From: an uncultured Janibacter sp.
GTDB taxonomy: Bacteria > Actinomycetota > Actinomycetes > Actinomycetales > Dermatophilaceae
Reading direction: 5' to 3'
DNA length: 9,985 bases
Assembly: GCA_946222495.1 (NCBI GenBank)
Contig: CAMICF010000101.1
Span: forward strand, 1 to 9,985
Shown here: piece by piece, positions 1 to 6,234 of the stretch
Layout: each line of letters begins with the position of its first letter
Numbering within the stretch: the first letter of the stretch is position 1
Position numbers and translations under genes: made by a program
Notes under the pieces: model-generated
Told to the model about the DNA's origin: nothing
Seen by the model: only the letters and a program-made list of their open reading frames with translations
The model's database searches: none

Positions 1-116
1 TTCCAGCGGCGCAGGGCGGCGAGGCCGGCGGCGGAGCCGCCGACGACGGCCACGTCGACGGTCCTCTCGATGACCGGGGCGGGATGGCTGCTGGTGTGGG
101 AGGGGGCTGCGCTCAT
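1..116 (-). CDS. FAD/NAD(P)-binding oxidoreductase, N-terminal fragment (cut by window edge)
   Basis: The frame opens with ATG at 116-114 and stays open to the window edge, giving about 38 residues. After a short polar N-terminus comes VDVAVVGGSAAGLAAL, a beta strand followed by a glycine-rich GGxxAG turn. This is the dinucleotide-binding start of FAD-dependent pyridine-nucleotide oxidoreductases (thioredoxin-reductase-like family). The gene runs divergently from an XRE-cupin regulator. That pairing is, to my knowledge, common in actinomycetes, and it suggests the regulator controls this gene. On the minus strand TAGCGT (129-124) lies exactly 7 nt before the ATG, the geometry expected of a leaderless transcript, and no Shine-Dalgarno sequence is visible. 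The substrate cannot be told from this fragment. The Rossmann call is fairly safe; the exact subfamily is inference. Confidence 0.7.
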   Translation of the reverse strand, partial: MSAAPSHTSSHPAPVIERTVDVAVVGGSAAGLAALRRW

Positions 117-156
117 GCCGCTCACGCTAGACCCGGCTGGCATATAGTGCATACTT

Positions 157-175
157 TCTTGCAGCATTCGCAAGA
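157..175. repeat. Inverted repeat TCTTGC-N7-GCAAGA, candidate operator
   Basis: The two 6-bp arms (157-162 and 170-175) are perfect complements around a 7-bp spacer. The size and dyad symmetry suit a dimeric XRE-family helix-turn-helix protein. It lies between the two divergent genes, so autoregulation by the neighbouring XRE-cupin protein is the simplest reading. The site's function is inferred. Confidence 0.45.
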
Positions 176-193
176 CCCGTCCGGACCCACCAT

Positions 194-199
194 AGGAGG
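194..199 (+). promoter_or_regulatory. Ribosome-binding site AGGAGG deciding the GTG start at 204
   Basis: A perfect Shine-Dalgarno core lies 4 nt before GTG 204. It settles the start against a longer open frame that begins at 84. Confidence 0.8.
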
Positions 200-203
200 C
201 CCC

Positions 204-758
204 GTGCCCGACATCGAGCAGACCGTCCGCACGCGGCTGCGCGGCCTGCGCACCGCACAGGCCCTCTCCCTCGACGACCTGGCCGAACGCTCCCACCTCT
301 CCCCCTCGACGATCAGCCGCATCGAGACCGGCAAGCGAGCGATCAGCCTCGACGTCCTCCTCCCCCTGGCTCGCGCCCTGCGGACCGACGTCGAGACCCT
401 CCTCGCGGAGGACGTGGACGAGGACGTCGTCATCCGGCCGGTGCCGACCGAGGAGGCGGGCCGCACGACGTGGATGCTCACCAAGGCCACCGGCTCGACC
501 ATGGCGATGAAGGTGCGCCTCGAGCCGAGCGCGCCACCCTCGCAGCGCGTGCACCCCGGCCACGACTGGTTCTTCGTCCTGCAGGGGCGGATCCAGCTCC
601 TCCTCGGCGAGCGCGTCGTCATGGTCGAGTCGGGCGAGGCCGCCGAGTTCGAGACGATGACCCCCCACTCCTTCGCGGCCGTGGGCGGGCCCGCCGAGGT
701 CATCATGATCTTCGACCGCGACGGGCAGCGGGTCCACCGCCGCGACGGGAGCGACTGA
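204..758 (+). CDS. XRE-family transcriptional regulator with C-terminal cupin domain
   Basis: This is a 184-residue DNA-binding regulator. Residues about 8-62 form an XRE/Cro helix-turn-helix: LSLDDLAERSHLSPSTISRIETGKRAISLDVL is spread over helices 2-4, with SPSTISRIE as the recognition segment. Residues about 100-172 form a small cupin barrel with histidines H117, H120 and H155, presumably a metal or small-ligand sensing domain. The first cupin motif lacks the usual downstream glutamate, so metal binding is uncertain. The start is GTG at 204, because AGGAGG (194-199) lies 4 nt upstream. The frame is open further upstream, but that would run through the divergent promoter and yield no recognisable domain. 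The gene is divergent from an FAD oxidoreductase that it probably regulates. The ligand is unknown. The family assignment is secure; the target is inference. Confidence 0.92.
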   Translation: MPDIEQTVRTRLRGLRTAQALSLDDLAERSHLSPSTISRIETGKRAISLDVLLPLARALRTDVETLLAEDVDEDVVIRPVPTEEAGRTTWMLTKATGSTMAMKVRLEPSAPPSQRVHPGHDWFFVLQGRIQLLLGERVVMVESGEAAEFETMTPHSFAAVGGPAEVIMIFDRDGQRVHRRDGSD

Positions 759-789
759 CGTCGGGACCCCCGGCCGACCCGGCCGCGAC

Positions 790-808
790 CTCGGTTAGGC
801 TTACCTAA
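790..808 (+). promoter_or_regulatory. DtxR/IdeR iron box upstream of the siderophore importer operon
   Basis: The 19-mer CTCGGTTAGGCTTACCTAA matches the IdeR/DtxR consensus TTAGGTTAGGCTAACCTAA at 16 of 19 positions by eye, including the whole GGTTAGGCT core and the ACCTAA half. It lies 57 bp before the start codon of the binding-protein gene. It also overlaps a TANNNT hexamer, TAGGCT (796-801), that could be the -10. In actinomycetes the Fe(II)-loaded DtxR/IdeR dimer binds such boxes and represses iron uptake. The regulator itself is not in this window. Confidence 0.88.
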
Positions 809-812
809 TCAT

Positions 813-829
813 GGAGCGCGGGGCGCTCC
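813..829 (+). repeat. GC hairpin GGAGCGC-GGG-GCGCTCC in the importer leader
   Basis: The 7-bp perfect arms (813-819 and 823-829) enclose a 3-nt loop. The hairpin begins 5 nt after the iron box. If transcription starts near 808, it lies at the very 5' end of the mRNA. There is no T-tract after it, so it is not a standard intrinsic terminator. It may stabilise the 5' end or extend the operator. Confidence 0.5.
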
Positions 830-865
830 CTGAGCCATGACCCGACTCCCCTCGAAGGAACACCG

Positions 866-1888
866 ATGTCCCCCACACGTCTGCGCACCACCGGTGCCGC
901 CGCCCTGATGACCACGGCCCTCGTCCTCAGCGCCTGCGGCAGCTCCGACTCCGACGAGGAGTCCGGCGGTTCCGACGGTGGCGCCTTCCCGGTGACCATC
1001 GAGAGCTCCCTCGGCGACGCCGAGATCGAGGAGAAGCCGAAGAAGGTCGTCACCCTCGGCCAGGGCTCCACCGAGACCGCCATCGCCCTGGGCCACACGC
1101 CCGTCGGCATGGAGGAGTACGAGTGGGCCGCCGACGAGACCGGCTACATGCCGTGGATCCACGAGGCGGTGAAGAAGGAGGGCGACCAGCTCCCCGAGTT
1201 CGTCGGCGAGGGCGAGAAGCTCGACATGGAAAAGATCCTCGAGCTCGAGCCCGACGTCATCCTCGCCCCCTGGTCCGGCCTGACCCAGGAGCAGTTCGAC
1301 TCCCTCAACGAGATCGCCCCGACCGTCGGCTACCCGGACAAGGCGTGGAGCGTCGACTGGGACCAGCAGATCTCCATCATCGGCAAGGCGCTCGGCGAGG
1401 AGAAGGAGGCCAAGGGCCTCATCACCGACATCGAGAAGCAGCTCGCCGCCGAGAAGAAGAAGCACCCCGAGTGGTCCGACCACTCCTTCTCCTACATCTA
1501 CACGACCCCCGACACCCTGGGCGTCTTCCTCCCCGACGAGCAGCGGGCGGCCATGGTCCGCAAGCTCGGCATGAAGGTCGACCCCGCGGTGAAGTCGATG
1601 AAGGAGACGGAGGGCACCGACTCCGCCGTCATCGGCTACGAGAACGCCGACAAGCTCAAGAACAGCGACGTGATCTTCACCTTCTACAGCGACCCCAAGG
1701 CGAAGAAGCAGGCCATGGACAACTCGCTCTACGCCCAGATCCCCGCGATCAAGGACGGCGCCGTCGTCTCGAGCACGAACAACTCCTTCGTCACCGCCTC
1801 CTCGATGATCAACCCGCTCACGGTCCCGTACACGCTCGAGCGATACGGTCCGATGATCGACAAGGCCATCGACGCGACGGAGCAGTGA
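866..1888 (+). CDS. Ferric-siderophore ABC transporter substrate-binding lipoprotein
   Basis: A 340-residue extracellular binding protein of the Peripla_BP_2 (FepB/FecB/FhuD-like) family, which captures an iron-siderophore complex and delivers it to the membrane permeases. Residues 1-24 are a lipoprotein signal peptide: positive MSPTRLR, a hydrophobic stretch, then the lipobox LSAC with C24 as the lipidated cysteine. A Ser/Asp/Glu-rich linker follows to about residue 40. The bilobal domain begins with VTIESSLGDAEIEEKPKKVV, then TLGQGSTETAIALGHTPVGM, and includes EKILELEPDVILAPWSG around residues 122-138. ATG 866 is preceded by AAGGAA (855-860). It is first in the operon, directly downstream of the iron box. 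The ligand (catecholate, hydroxamate or other) cannot be told from sequence by eye. Confidence 0.93.
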   Translation: MSPTRLRTTGAAALMTTALVLSACGSSDSDEESGGSDGGAFPVTIESSLGDAEIEEKPKKVVTLGQGSTETAIALGHTPVGMEEYEWAADETGYMPWIHEAVKKEGDQLPEFVGEGEKLDMEKILELEPDVILAPWSGLTQEQFDSLNEIAPTVGYPDKAWSVDWDQQISIIGKALGEEKEAKGLITDIEKQLAAEKKKHPEWSDHSFSYIYTTPDTLGVFLPDEQRAAMVRKLGMKVDPAVKSMKETEGTDSAVIGYENADKLKNSDVIFTFYSDPKAKKQAMDNSLYAQIPAIKDGAVVSSTNNSFVTASSMINPLTVPYTLERYGPMIDKAIDATEQ

Positions 1889-1898
1889 TCAGCGACTG

Positions 1899-2918
1899 GT
1901 GACCGGCACCGCAGCACCGCGAGGCACCCCACGGACCACCCTGGTCCTCGTGGGGTGCCTCGTCGTCCTCGCGCTCATCGGGCTCGCCTCGCTCGCCCTC
2001 GGCTCGAAGGTGACGCCCGTCGGTGACGTCGTCGCCGCCCTGACGAGCGAGCCCGACCCCTACCTCGCCACGGTCCTCGACTCCCGGATCGAGCGGACCC
2101 TCCTGGCGATCGGCGTCGGCGCGGCGCTCGCCATCTCGGGGGCGCTCATGCAGGGCGTCACGGTGAACCCGCTCGCCGACCCCGGCCTCCTCGGGATCAA
2201 CGCCGGCGCCGCGGCCGCGATGGTCACCGCCACCGCCTTCTTCGGGGTGGCGACCGGGACGACGGCCTCGGCCTGGGTCGCGCTGCTCGGCGGCGGGATC
2301 GCGGCCGTCACCGTCCACACCATCGGCACCGCGGGCAGCGCCGGCGCGAGCATGGTCCGGCTGGTGCTCGCCGGCGCCGTCGTCTCGGCGGTGCTCACCG
2401 CCTACGTCCAGGCGATCGCGCTGGGCATGCCGACGCACTTCGACAACTACCGGTTCTGGGTCGTCGGGTCCCTCGGCGAGGGTGGGCTCGACCAGCTGCG
2501 GGCGGTCCTCCCCTTCCTCCTCGTGGGGCTCGTGCTCGCCCTGCTCTGCGCCGGCAGCCTCAACGCCCTCGCCCTCGGCTCCGAGACGGCGACCGGCCTC
2601 GGGGTCAACACCGCGCTTGTCCGGTCCGCGGCCCTCGGTGCGGCGACGCTCCTCTGCGCCGCCGCGACCGCCGCCGTCGGCCCGATCGCCTTCGTCGGCC
2701 TCGCCGTCCCGCACATCGTGCGCGCGCTCGTCGGTCTCGACATGCGCCGCCAGCTGCTCGCCTGCCTGCTCGTCGGGCCCATCGTCCTCCTCGGCGCCGA
2801 CATCATCGGGCGGGTCATCCTCCGTCCGCAGGAGCTCATGGTCGGGGTGGTCACGGCCTTCGTCGGCGCCCCGGTGCTGCTCCTCGCCGTCCGCCGGCTC
2901 GGGAAGAGGACCGCATGA
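1899..2918 (+). CDS. FecCD-family siderophore ABC permease (first subunit)
   Basis: A 339-residue polytopic inner-membrane permease of the FecCD/BtuC family, half of the translocation channel for the siderophore complex. The first membrane helix is TLVLVGCLVVLALIGLASLA (residues 14-33). The family hallmark GALMQGVTVNPLADPGLLG falls at 81-99, and the late conserved GPIAFVGLAVPHIVRALVG starts near residue 260. The NPLADPGLLG form differs from the NPLGSPDVIG of the second permease, as expected of a heterodimer. The start is GTG 1899, 10 nt after the previous stop. No Shine-Dalgarno sequence is visible at the proper distance, so translation may depend on coupling with the upstream gene. The 3' end overlaps the next gene by 4 bp (ATGA, 2915-2918). 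Confidence 0.93.
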   Translation: MTGTAAPRGTPRTTLVLVGCLVVLALIGLASLALGSKVTPVGDVVAALTSEPDPYLATVLDSRIERTLLAIGVGAALAISGALMQGVTVNPLADPGLLGINAGAAAAMVTATAFFGVATGTTASAWVALLGGGIAAVTVHTIGTAGSAGASMVRLVLAGAVVSAVLTAYVQAIALGMPTHFDNYRFWVVGSLGEGGLDQLRAVLPFLLVGLVLALLCAGSLNALALGSETATGLGVNTALVRSAALGAATLLCAAATAAVGPIAFVGLAVPHIVRALVGLDMRRQLLACLLVGPIVLLGADIIGRVILRPQELMVGVVTAFVGAPVLLLAVRRLGKRTA

Positions 2919-3967
2919 GCACGTGGTCGGCCGCCGACCCGGTCCTCCGCCTCGGACGACGGGTGGAGCTCCCGGTCCGGCGAAGGGTGGTGCTCCTCGG
3001 CGTCGCCCTGCTCGCCCTCGTCATCGCGACCGCGCTCGCCACCCTCTCCCTCGGCGGGCTCGGGGTCCCCGTGGCCGACCTTCCGGCAGGGATCGTCGAG
3101 GTCATCGGGGGCGAGGCGAAGGGGAAGGCCAACTTCGTCCTCGGCCACCTGCGCGGGCCCCGGCTCGTCGTCGCGCTGGGTGCGGGCGCCGCGCTCGGGG
3201 CCTCCGGCGCCCTCTTCCAGTCCGTGACCCGCAACCCGCTCGGCAGCCCGGACGTCATCGGCATCAGCGCCGGCGCGGGCGCCGGTGCGGCCTTCGTCGG
3301 GCTCGTCATGCCGAGCTCCACGTCGATCGTGCTGGGCTCGGTCGGCGGGGCCTTCCTCGCCGTCGGGCTCGTCGCGGTGAGCACCGGCACGGGGCTGGCG
3401 AACCCGATGCGGATGATCCTCGCCGGCATCGGTGTCTCGGCGATGGCCTATGCCTTCACCCAGTACGTCGTCTACGTCCTCGCCCGCGACCAGGCCAGCG
3501 TGCTCGCGGCCTACATCAACGGCAGCACCGAGGCCCGCGGCTGGGACCACGCCGCGACGATCTGGATCGTGCTCGCCCTGACGGCGGTCCCCCTCGCGCT
3601 GGTCTCCGGTCCGCTCGGGCTGACCGAGATGGGCGACGAGGTCGCGGCCTCCCTCGGGGTGGACTCCGGCAGCACGCGGCGCTCCGCGGTGCTGCTCTCC
3701 GTGCTGCTCGCCGGCGGGGCCGTCGCGGTCGCCGGGCCGATCGCCTTCATCGCGCTCACCGCACCGCACATCACCCGGCGCCTCGCCCGCAGCGCACGAC
3801 CGCTCATCGGCCTGTCGGCCGTGATGGGCGCGCTGCTCCTGTCCCTGGCCGACCTCGCCACCGAGCAGGTCCCCCTCTTCGACGGGCTGCCCGTCGGCAT
3901 CCTGACCCTGGCGATCGGCGGCGTCTACCTCGGCGGCCTGCTCGTCGCCGAATGGAGGAAGTCATGA
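2915..3967 (+). CDS. FecCD-family siderophore ABC permease (second subunit)
   Basis: A 350-residue polytopic membrane permease, the partner of the preceding subunit. After a basic cytosolic N-terminus (LRLGRRVELPVRRR), the first helix is VVLLGVALLALVIATALATL. The hallmark GALFQSVTRNPLGSPDVIG lies at 98-116. The conserved late segment GPIAFIALTAPHITRRLARS is present, followed by C-terminal helices ending in GGLLVAEWRKS. Together with the first subunit it should give about 20 membrane helices, the usual architecture for type II importers. The ATG lies inside the ATGA overlap with the upstream gene, and the 3' end overlaps the ATPase gene in the same way (3964-3967), so the three cytosolic/membrane subunits are translationally coupled. 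Confidence 0.93.
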   Translation: MSTWSAADPVLRLGRRVELPVRRRVVLLGVALLALVIATALATLSLGGLGVPVADLPAGIVEVIGGEAKGKANFVLGHLRGPRLVVALGAGAALGASGALFQSVTRNPLGSPDVIGISAGAGAGAAFVGLVMPSSTSIVLGSVGGAFLAVGLVAVSTGTGLANPMRMILAGIGVSAMAYAFTQYVVYVLARDQASVLAAYINGSTEARGWDHAATIWIVLALTAVPLALVSGPLGLTEMGDEVAASLGVDSGSTRRSAVLLSVLLAGGAVAVAGPIAFIALTAPHITRRLARSARPLIGLSAVMGALLLSLADLATEQVPLFDGLPVGILTLAIGGVYLGGLLVAEWRKS

Positions 3968-4797
3968 GCTCCGAGCACCACCCCGCCGACCCCACGACCG
4001 CGGAGGCGCCGGCCCTCGTGTCGGCGAGGGAGATCACCGTCGGCTACGGCGGCGAACCGGTGATCCCCGCGCTGAGCCTCGACGTCGCACCCGGCGACTT
4101 CATGGTCGTCGTCGGGCCGAACGGCTGCGGCAAGTCGACGCTGCTCAAGACGCTCGCCCGGGTGAACCGCCCTTCGTCGGGCCGGGTCGACCTCGACGGG
4201 GAGGACCTCCACCGGATGCGTGGTCGCCCGGTGGCGCAGCGCATCTCGCTCCTGCCGCAGACCGCCACCGCCCCCGAGGGCATCACCGTCGCCGAGCTCG
4301 TGGCCCGCGGACGGCACCCGCACCACACGTTGCTGCGGCAGTGGTCGGCCGAGGACGAGCGCTCGGTAGCCGCGGCACTGGAGCGCACCCACCTCACGGA
4401 CGAAGCCGACACCCAGGTCAGCAGCCTCTCCGGCGGTCAGCGGCAGCGGGCCTGGGTCGCGATGGTGCTCGCGCAGGACACCGAGGTGATCCTCCTCGAC
4501 GAGCCGACGACCTTCCTCGACATCGCCCACCAGTACGAGTTGCTCGAGCTCTTCGCCGAGCTCAACGCCGAGGGACGAACGATCGTCGCGGTGCTCCACG
4601 ACCTCAACCAGGCGGCCCGCTTCGCCTCCCGACTCGTCGTCATGCACGAAGGGCGGGTCCACGGTGACGGCGCGCCCGCCACCGTCCTCACGGGCCAGCT
4701 CGTGCACGAGGTCTTCGGGCTCGCCGCCGACGTCGTGGACGACCCCCGGTCGGGCACCCCGATGGTCGTCCCCCACGTGCGCCCGGCGCTCAGGTAG
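3964..4797 (+). CDS. Siderophore ABC transporter ATP-binding protein (FepC/FecE-like)
   Basis: A 277-residue nucleotide-binding subunit that hydrolyses ATP to drive ferric-siderophore import. All motifs are intact: Walker A GPNGCGKST (51-59), Q-loop Q99 in ISLLPQT, the signature LSGGQRQRAW (155-164), Walker B VILLDEP (175-181) and the H-loop H212 in VLHDLNQA. The TVAELVARGRHPH segment (108-120) is typical of iron/B12-type importer ATPases. The start is ATG 3964, because GGAGGA (3954-3959) is well spaced. An in-frame ATG at 3952 is possible but would put the ribosome-binding site inside the gene. The gene is last in the operon, and its final 8 bp overlap the convergent cupin gene. No terminator is visible after it. 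Confidence 0.95.
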   Translation: MSSEHHPADPTTAEAPALVSAREITVGYGGEPVIPALSLDVAPGDFMVVVGPNGCGKSTLLKTLARVNRPSSGRVDLDGEDLHRMRGRPVAQRISLLPQTATAPEGITVAELVARGRHPHHTLLRQWSAEDERSVAAALERTHLTDEADTQVSSLSGGQRQRAWVAMVLAQDTEVILLDEPTTFLDIAHQYELLELFAELNAEGRTIVAVLHDLNQAARFASRLVVMHEGRVHGDGAPATVLTGQLVHEVFGLAADVVDDPRSGTPMVVPHVRPALR

Positions 4798-5131
4798 CCG
4801 GCGAGGCCTGCGGGTCGAGCATCACCAGTTGGAAGACCGCGTCGGTCACCCCGCGTACCTCGTGCGGCACCCGGGCGCCGAGGTTCGCGACCGCACCGGG
4901 CTCGAGGCGCACGGACTCCTCCCCCACGACGAAGTCCACCGTGCCGGTGAGGCACTGGACGAGGATCGGGAAGGCCGCGGTGTGCTCGGCGAGCACCTGA
5001 CCGGCGGTGAAGCGAAACATCACCACGCGCGCTCCGTGGCCGACGAGCGCCTTCTTGACCCCGGGGCGGCCCCCTTCGCTCTCGGGCGCCAGGTCGAGCA
5101 GGCCTTCCGCGGAGTAGAGCATCGTGTCCAT
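4790..5131 (-). CDS. Small single-domain cupin protein
   Basis: A 113-residue soluble protein of unknown function. It is one cupin barrel: GARVVMFRFTAGQVLAEHT leads into strand-rich FPILVQCLTGTVDFVVG, then VRLEPGAVANLGARVPHEV. The likely pocket histidines are H50 and H90. The first motif has a single H and no second HxH histidine, so a classical metal site is incomplete. The start is ATG 5131. The minus-strand hexamer TAGCCT (5144-5139) lies 7 nt upstream and no Shine-Dalgarno is present, so the gene looks leaderless with its own promoter. The frame is open to 5164, but that would run across the -10. It lies 37 bp after lrgB on the same strand and overlaps the ATPase gene tail-to-tail by 8 bp. 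No function should be assumed from the neighbours. Confidence 0.82.
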   Translation of the reverse strand: MDTMLYSAEGLLDLAPESEGGRPGVKKALVGHGARVVMFRFTAGQVLAEHTAAFPILVQCLTGTVDFVVGEESVRLEPGAVANLGARVPHEVRGVTDAVFQLVMLDPQASPAT

Positions 5132-5164
5132 GTGCGTCAGGCTATCCGGCTCGCCCGGACGCAC
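5132..5164. repeat. Inverted repeat GTGCGTC-N19-GACGCAC abutting the cupin start codon
   Basis: Perfect 7-bp arms lie at 5132-5138 and 5158-5164. On the minus strand the second arm ends directly against the ATG at 5131, and the spacer contains the predicted -10 TAGCCT. The site could be a regulator's operator. In a read-through lrgB transcript it could be a hairpin at the cupin start. There is no U-tract, so an ordinary terminator is unlikely. Confidence 0.4.
5139..5144 (-). promoter_or_regulatory. Candidate -10 (TAGCCT) for a leaderless cupin transcript
   Basis: The TANNNT hexamer lies 7 nt from ATG 5131, so the predicted transcription start falls on or next to the start codon. No -35 resembling TTGACA is seen. 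The same TAGCnT-N7-ATG geometry occurs ahead of the oxidoreductase at 116. Confidence 0.45.
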
Positions 5165-5168
5165 GCCC

Positions 5169-5873
5169 TCAGAGCAGCGCGACGACCACGGGGACGAGCA
5201 GGCTGGTGAGCAGGGCCGTCAGCCCCATCGCGAGGCCGGCGAAGGCCCCTTCGGTCAGGTGGTCGTGCAGCGACCGCGAGGTGCCGACGCCGTGCGAGAC
5301 CCCGCCCATGGCGAGGCCGCGGACGCGCCGGTCGTGCACCCCGATCCGGTCGAGGAGCCAGGGGCCGAAGACGGCACCGAGCATCCCCGCGAGCATGGTG
5401 AAGGCCGCGACGACCGCGGGAACGCCACCGACGTGGTCGGCGATGGCGATCGCGACCGGGGTGGTGGCCGCCTTGGGCGCGATCGTCTGCTCGAGTGCCG
5501 TGCCGCCACCGAGGACGCGGACCGTGAGCATGGCCGACCCGATCGACACGAGCGCACCCGCGGGGAGCGAGATGGCGAGCGGGACGGCCATCTCCTTCAG
5601 GTGGTGGGCCTGCCGGTGCAGGGGCACCGCGAGCGCGACGGTCGCCGGACCGAGGATGAGGTGGATGAGCGCCCCGCCCTCCATGTAGGTGTCGTAGTCG
5701 ATCCCGAGCACCGCGAGCAGGACGATGATCAGCGCCGCGGCGACGAGCACCGGCTGGGCGAGCGGGTGCCCGCCCGTGCGGTCCCGGACCCACACCCCCG
5801 CGCGGTAGGCGAGGAGGGTGACGAAGATCCACGTCAGCGGCGAGGTGCGCAGGTAGTCGAGGGCCTCACTCAT
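5169..5873 (-). CDS. lrgB: LrgB/CidB-family membrane protein
   Basis: A 234-residue polytopic membrane protein of the LrgB family. Conserved segments are LGPATVALAVPLHRQ (74-88), APKAATTPVAIAIA (132-145) and GGVSHGVGTSR (190-200), the signature repeats of this family; several long hydrophobic helices surround them. LrgAB/CidAB pairs were first described as murein-hydrolase and lysis modulators. Later work showed bacterial pairs importing pyruvate, and the plant chloroplast homologue moves glycolate/glycerate. A small-carboxylate transporter is therefore a fair inference, not proof. ATG 5873 is chosen because GGGGAG lies 5 nt upstream on the minus strand. The gene overlaps the end of lrgA by 8 bp, so the two are translationally coupled. 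Confidence 0.9.
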   Translation of the reverse strand: MSEALDYLRTSPLTWIFVTLLAYRAGVWVRDRTGGHPLAQPVLVAAALIIVLLAVLGIDYDTYMEGGALIHLILGPATVALAVPLHRQAHHLKEMAVPLAISLPAGALVSIGSAMLTVRVLGGGTALEQTIAPKAATTPVAIAIADHVGGVPAVVAAFTMLAGMLGAVFGPWLLDRIGVHDRRVRGLAMGGVSHGVGTSRSLHDHLTEGAFAGLAMGLTALLTSLLVPVVVALL

Positions 5874-6234
5874 GCGAGCTCCCCACCGGCACACCGCTCC
5901 TGCGCTGGAAGAAGGAGGCCAGCGCGGCGATCGTCACGAGACCGGCCGCCCAGGAGAGCACGAGACCGCCGGTGATCGGCAGCCAGTGCGCCCCGAGCTC
6001 GGAGGCGTGGACCATGATCCCCACCGACACCGGGACGAAGAAGAGCTGCAGGTGCCGCAGCAGGCCGTCGGAGAAGCGCAGCGTGCCGGACTCGGGGCCC
6101 GGCCGGCGCAGGGTCAGCACCGCGAAGAGCAGCACCATCCCCACGACCGGGCCGGGGATCGAGAGGCCGAAGGCGCGGACGAAGACCTCGCCGACGAGCT
6201 GGCAGCCGAGGACCCACAGGATGCCGTTGATCAT
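5866..6234 (-). CDS. lrgA: LrgA/CidA-family membrane protein
   Basis: A 122-residue holin-like membrane protein, the small partner of LrgB. It has about four hydrophobic helices. Family motifs are QLVGEVFVRAFGLSIPGPVVG (starting at 12, with the SIPGPVVGM turn at 25-33) and LLRHLQLFFVPVSVGIM (58-74). ATG 6234 is preferred because the first helix (MINGILWVLGCQLVGEVF) begins there, and longer readings would add a basic tail from inside ileS. It starts 7 nt after the ileS stop codon without a clear Shine-Dalgarno, which suggests re-initiation by ribosomes finishing ileS. Its 3' end overlaps lrgB. Role with LrgB: carboxylate transport or control of cell-wall hydrolase activity; which applies here is unknown. 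Confidence 0.88.
   Translation of the reverse strand: MINGILWVLGCQLVGEVFVRAFGLSIPGPVVGMVLLFAVLTLRRPGPESGTLRFSDGLLRHLQLFFVPVSVGIMVHASELGAHWLPITGGLVLSWAAGLVTIAALASFFQRRSGVPVGSSHE

Larger units (their letters stand above)
117..203. promoter_or_regulatory. Divergent promoter region between the oxidoreductase and the XRE-cupin regulator
   Basis: This 87-bp gap is locally more AT-rich than its surroundings. On the plus strand TATAGT (143-148) is a plausible -10 for the regulator, with no convincing -35. On the minus strand TAGCGT (129-124) is a TANNNT -10 placed for a leaderless start at 116. GCATA occurs twice (140-144 and 149-153). The inverted repeat at 157-175 sits just downstream of the predicted plus-strand start site, where a bound repressor would block the regulator gene. 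The promoter calls are pattern-based only. Confidence 0.5.

Noticed and set aside
84..203. Longer N-terminus for the XRE-cupin regulator
   Set aside because: It would cross the divergent promoter, start inside the neighbouring gene and have no ribosome-binding site. The GTG at 204 has a perfect one.
813..829. Intrinsic terminator after the regulator gene
   Set aside because: The stem is good but no T-run follows on either strand, and it lies between the iron box and the operon it should allow to be transcribed.
2482..3963. Open frame running through both permease genes into the ATPase, as if a fusion protein
   Set aside because: The part before 3964 is an out-of-frame Arg/Ala/Pro-rich shadow of the permeases. 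The ATPase has its own ribosome-binding site and ATG.
4790..4800. Terminator between the convergent ATPase and cupin genes
   Set aside because: The coding regions themselves overlap by 8 bp, and I found no hairpin with a T-tract there.
5133..5151. Weak iron-box resemblance ahead of the cupin gene (GGATAGCCTGAC)
   Set aside because: Only about 11 of 19 positions agree, and the outer CCTAA half is missing. The core similarity mostly reflects the -10 TAGCCT.
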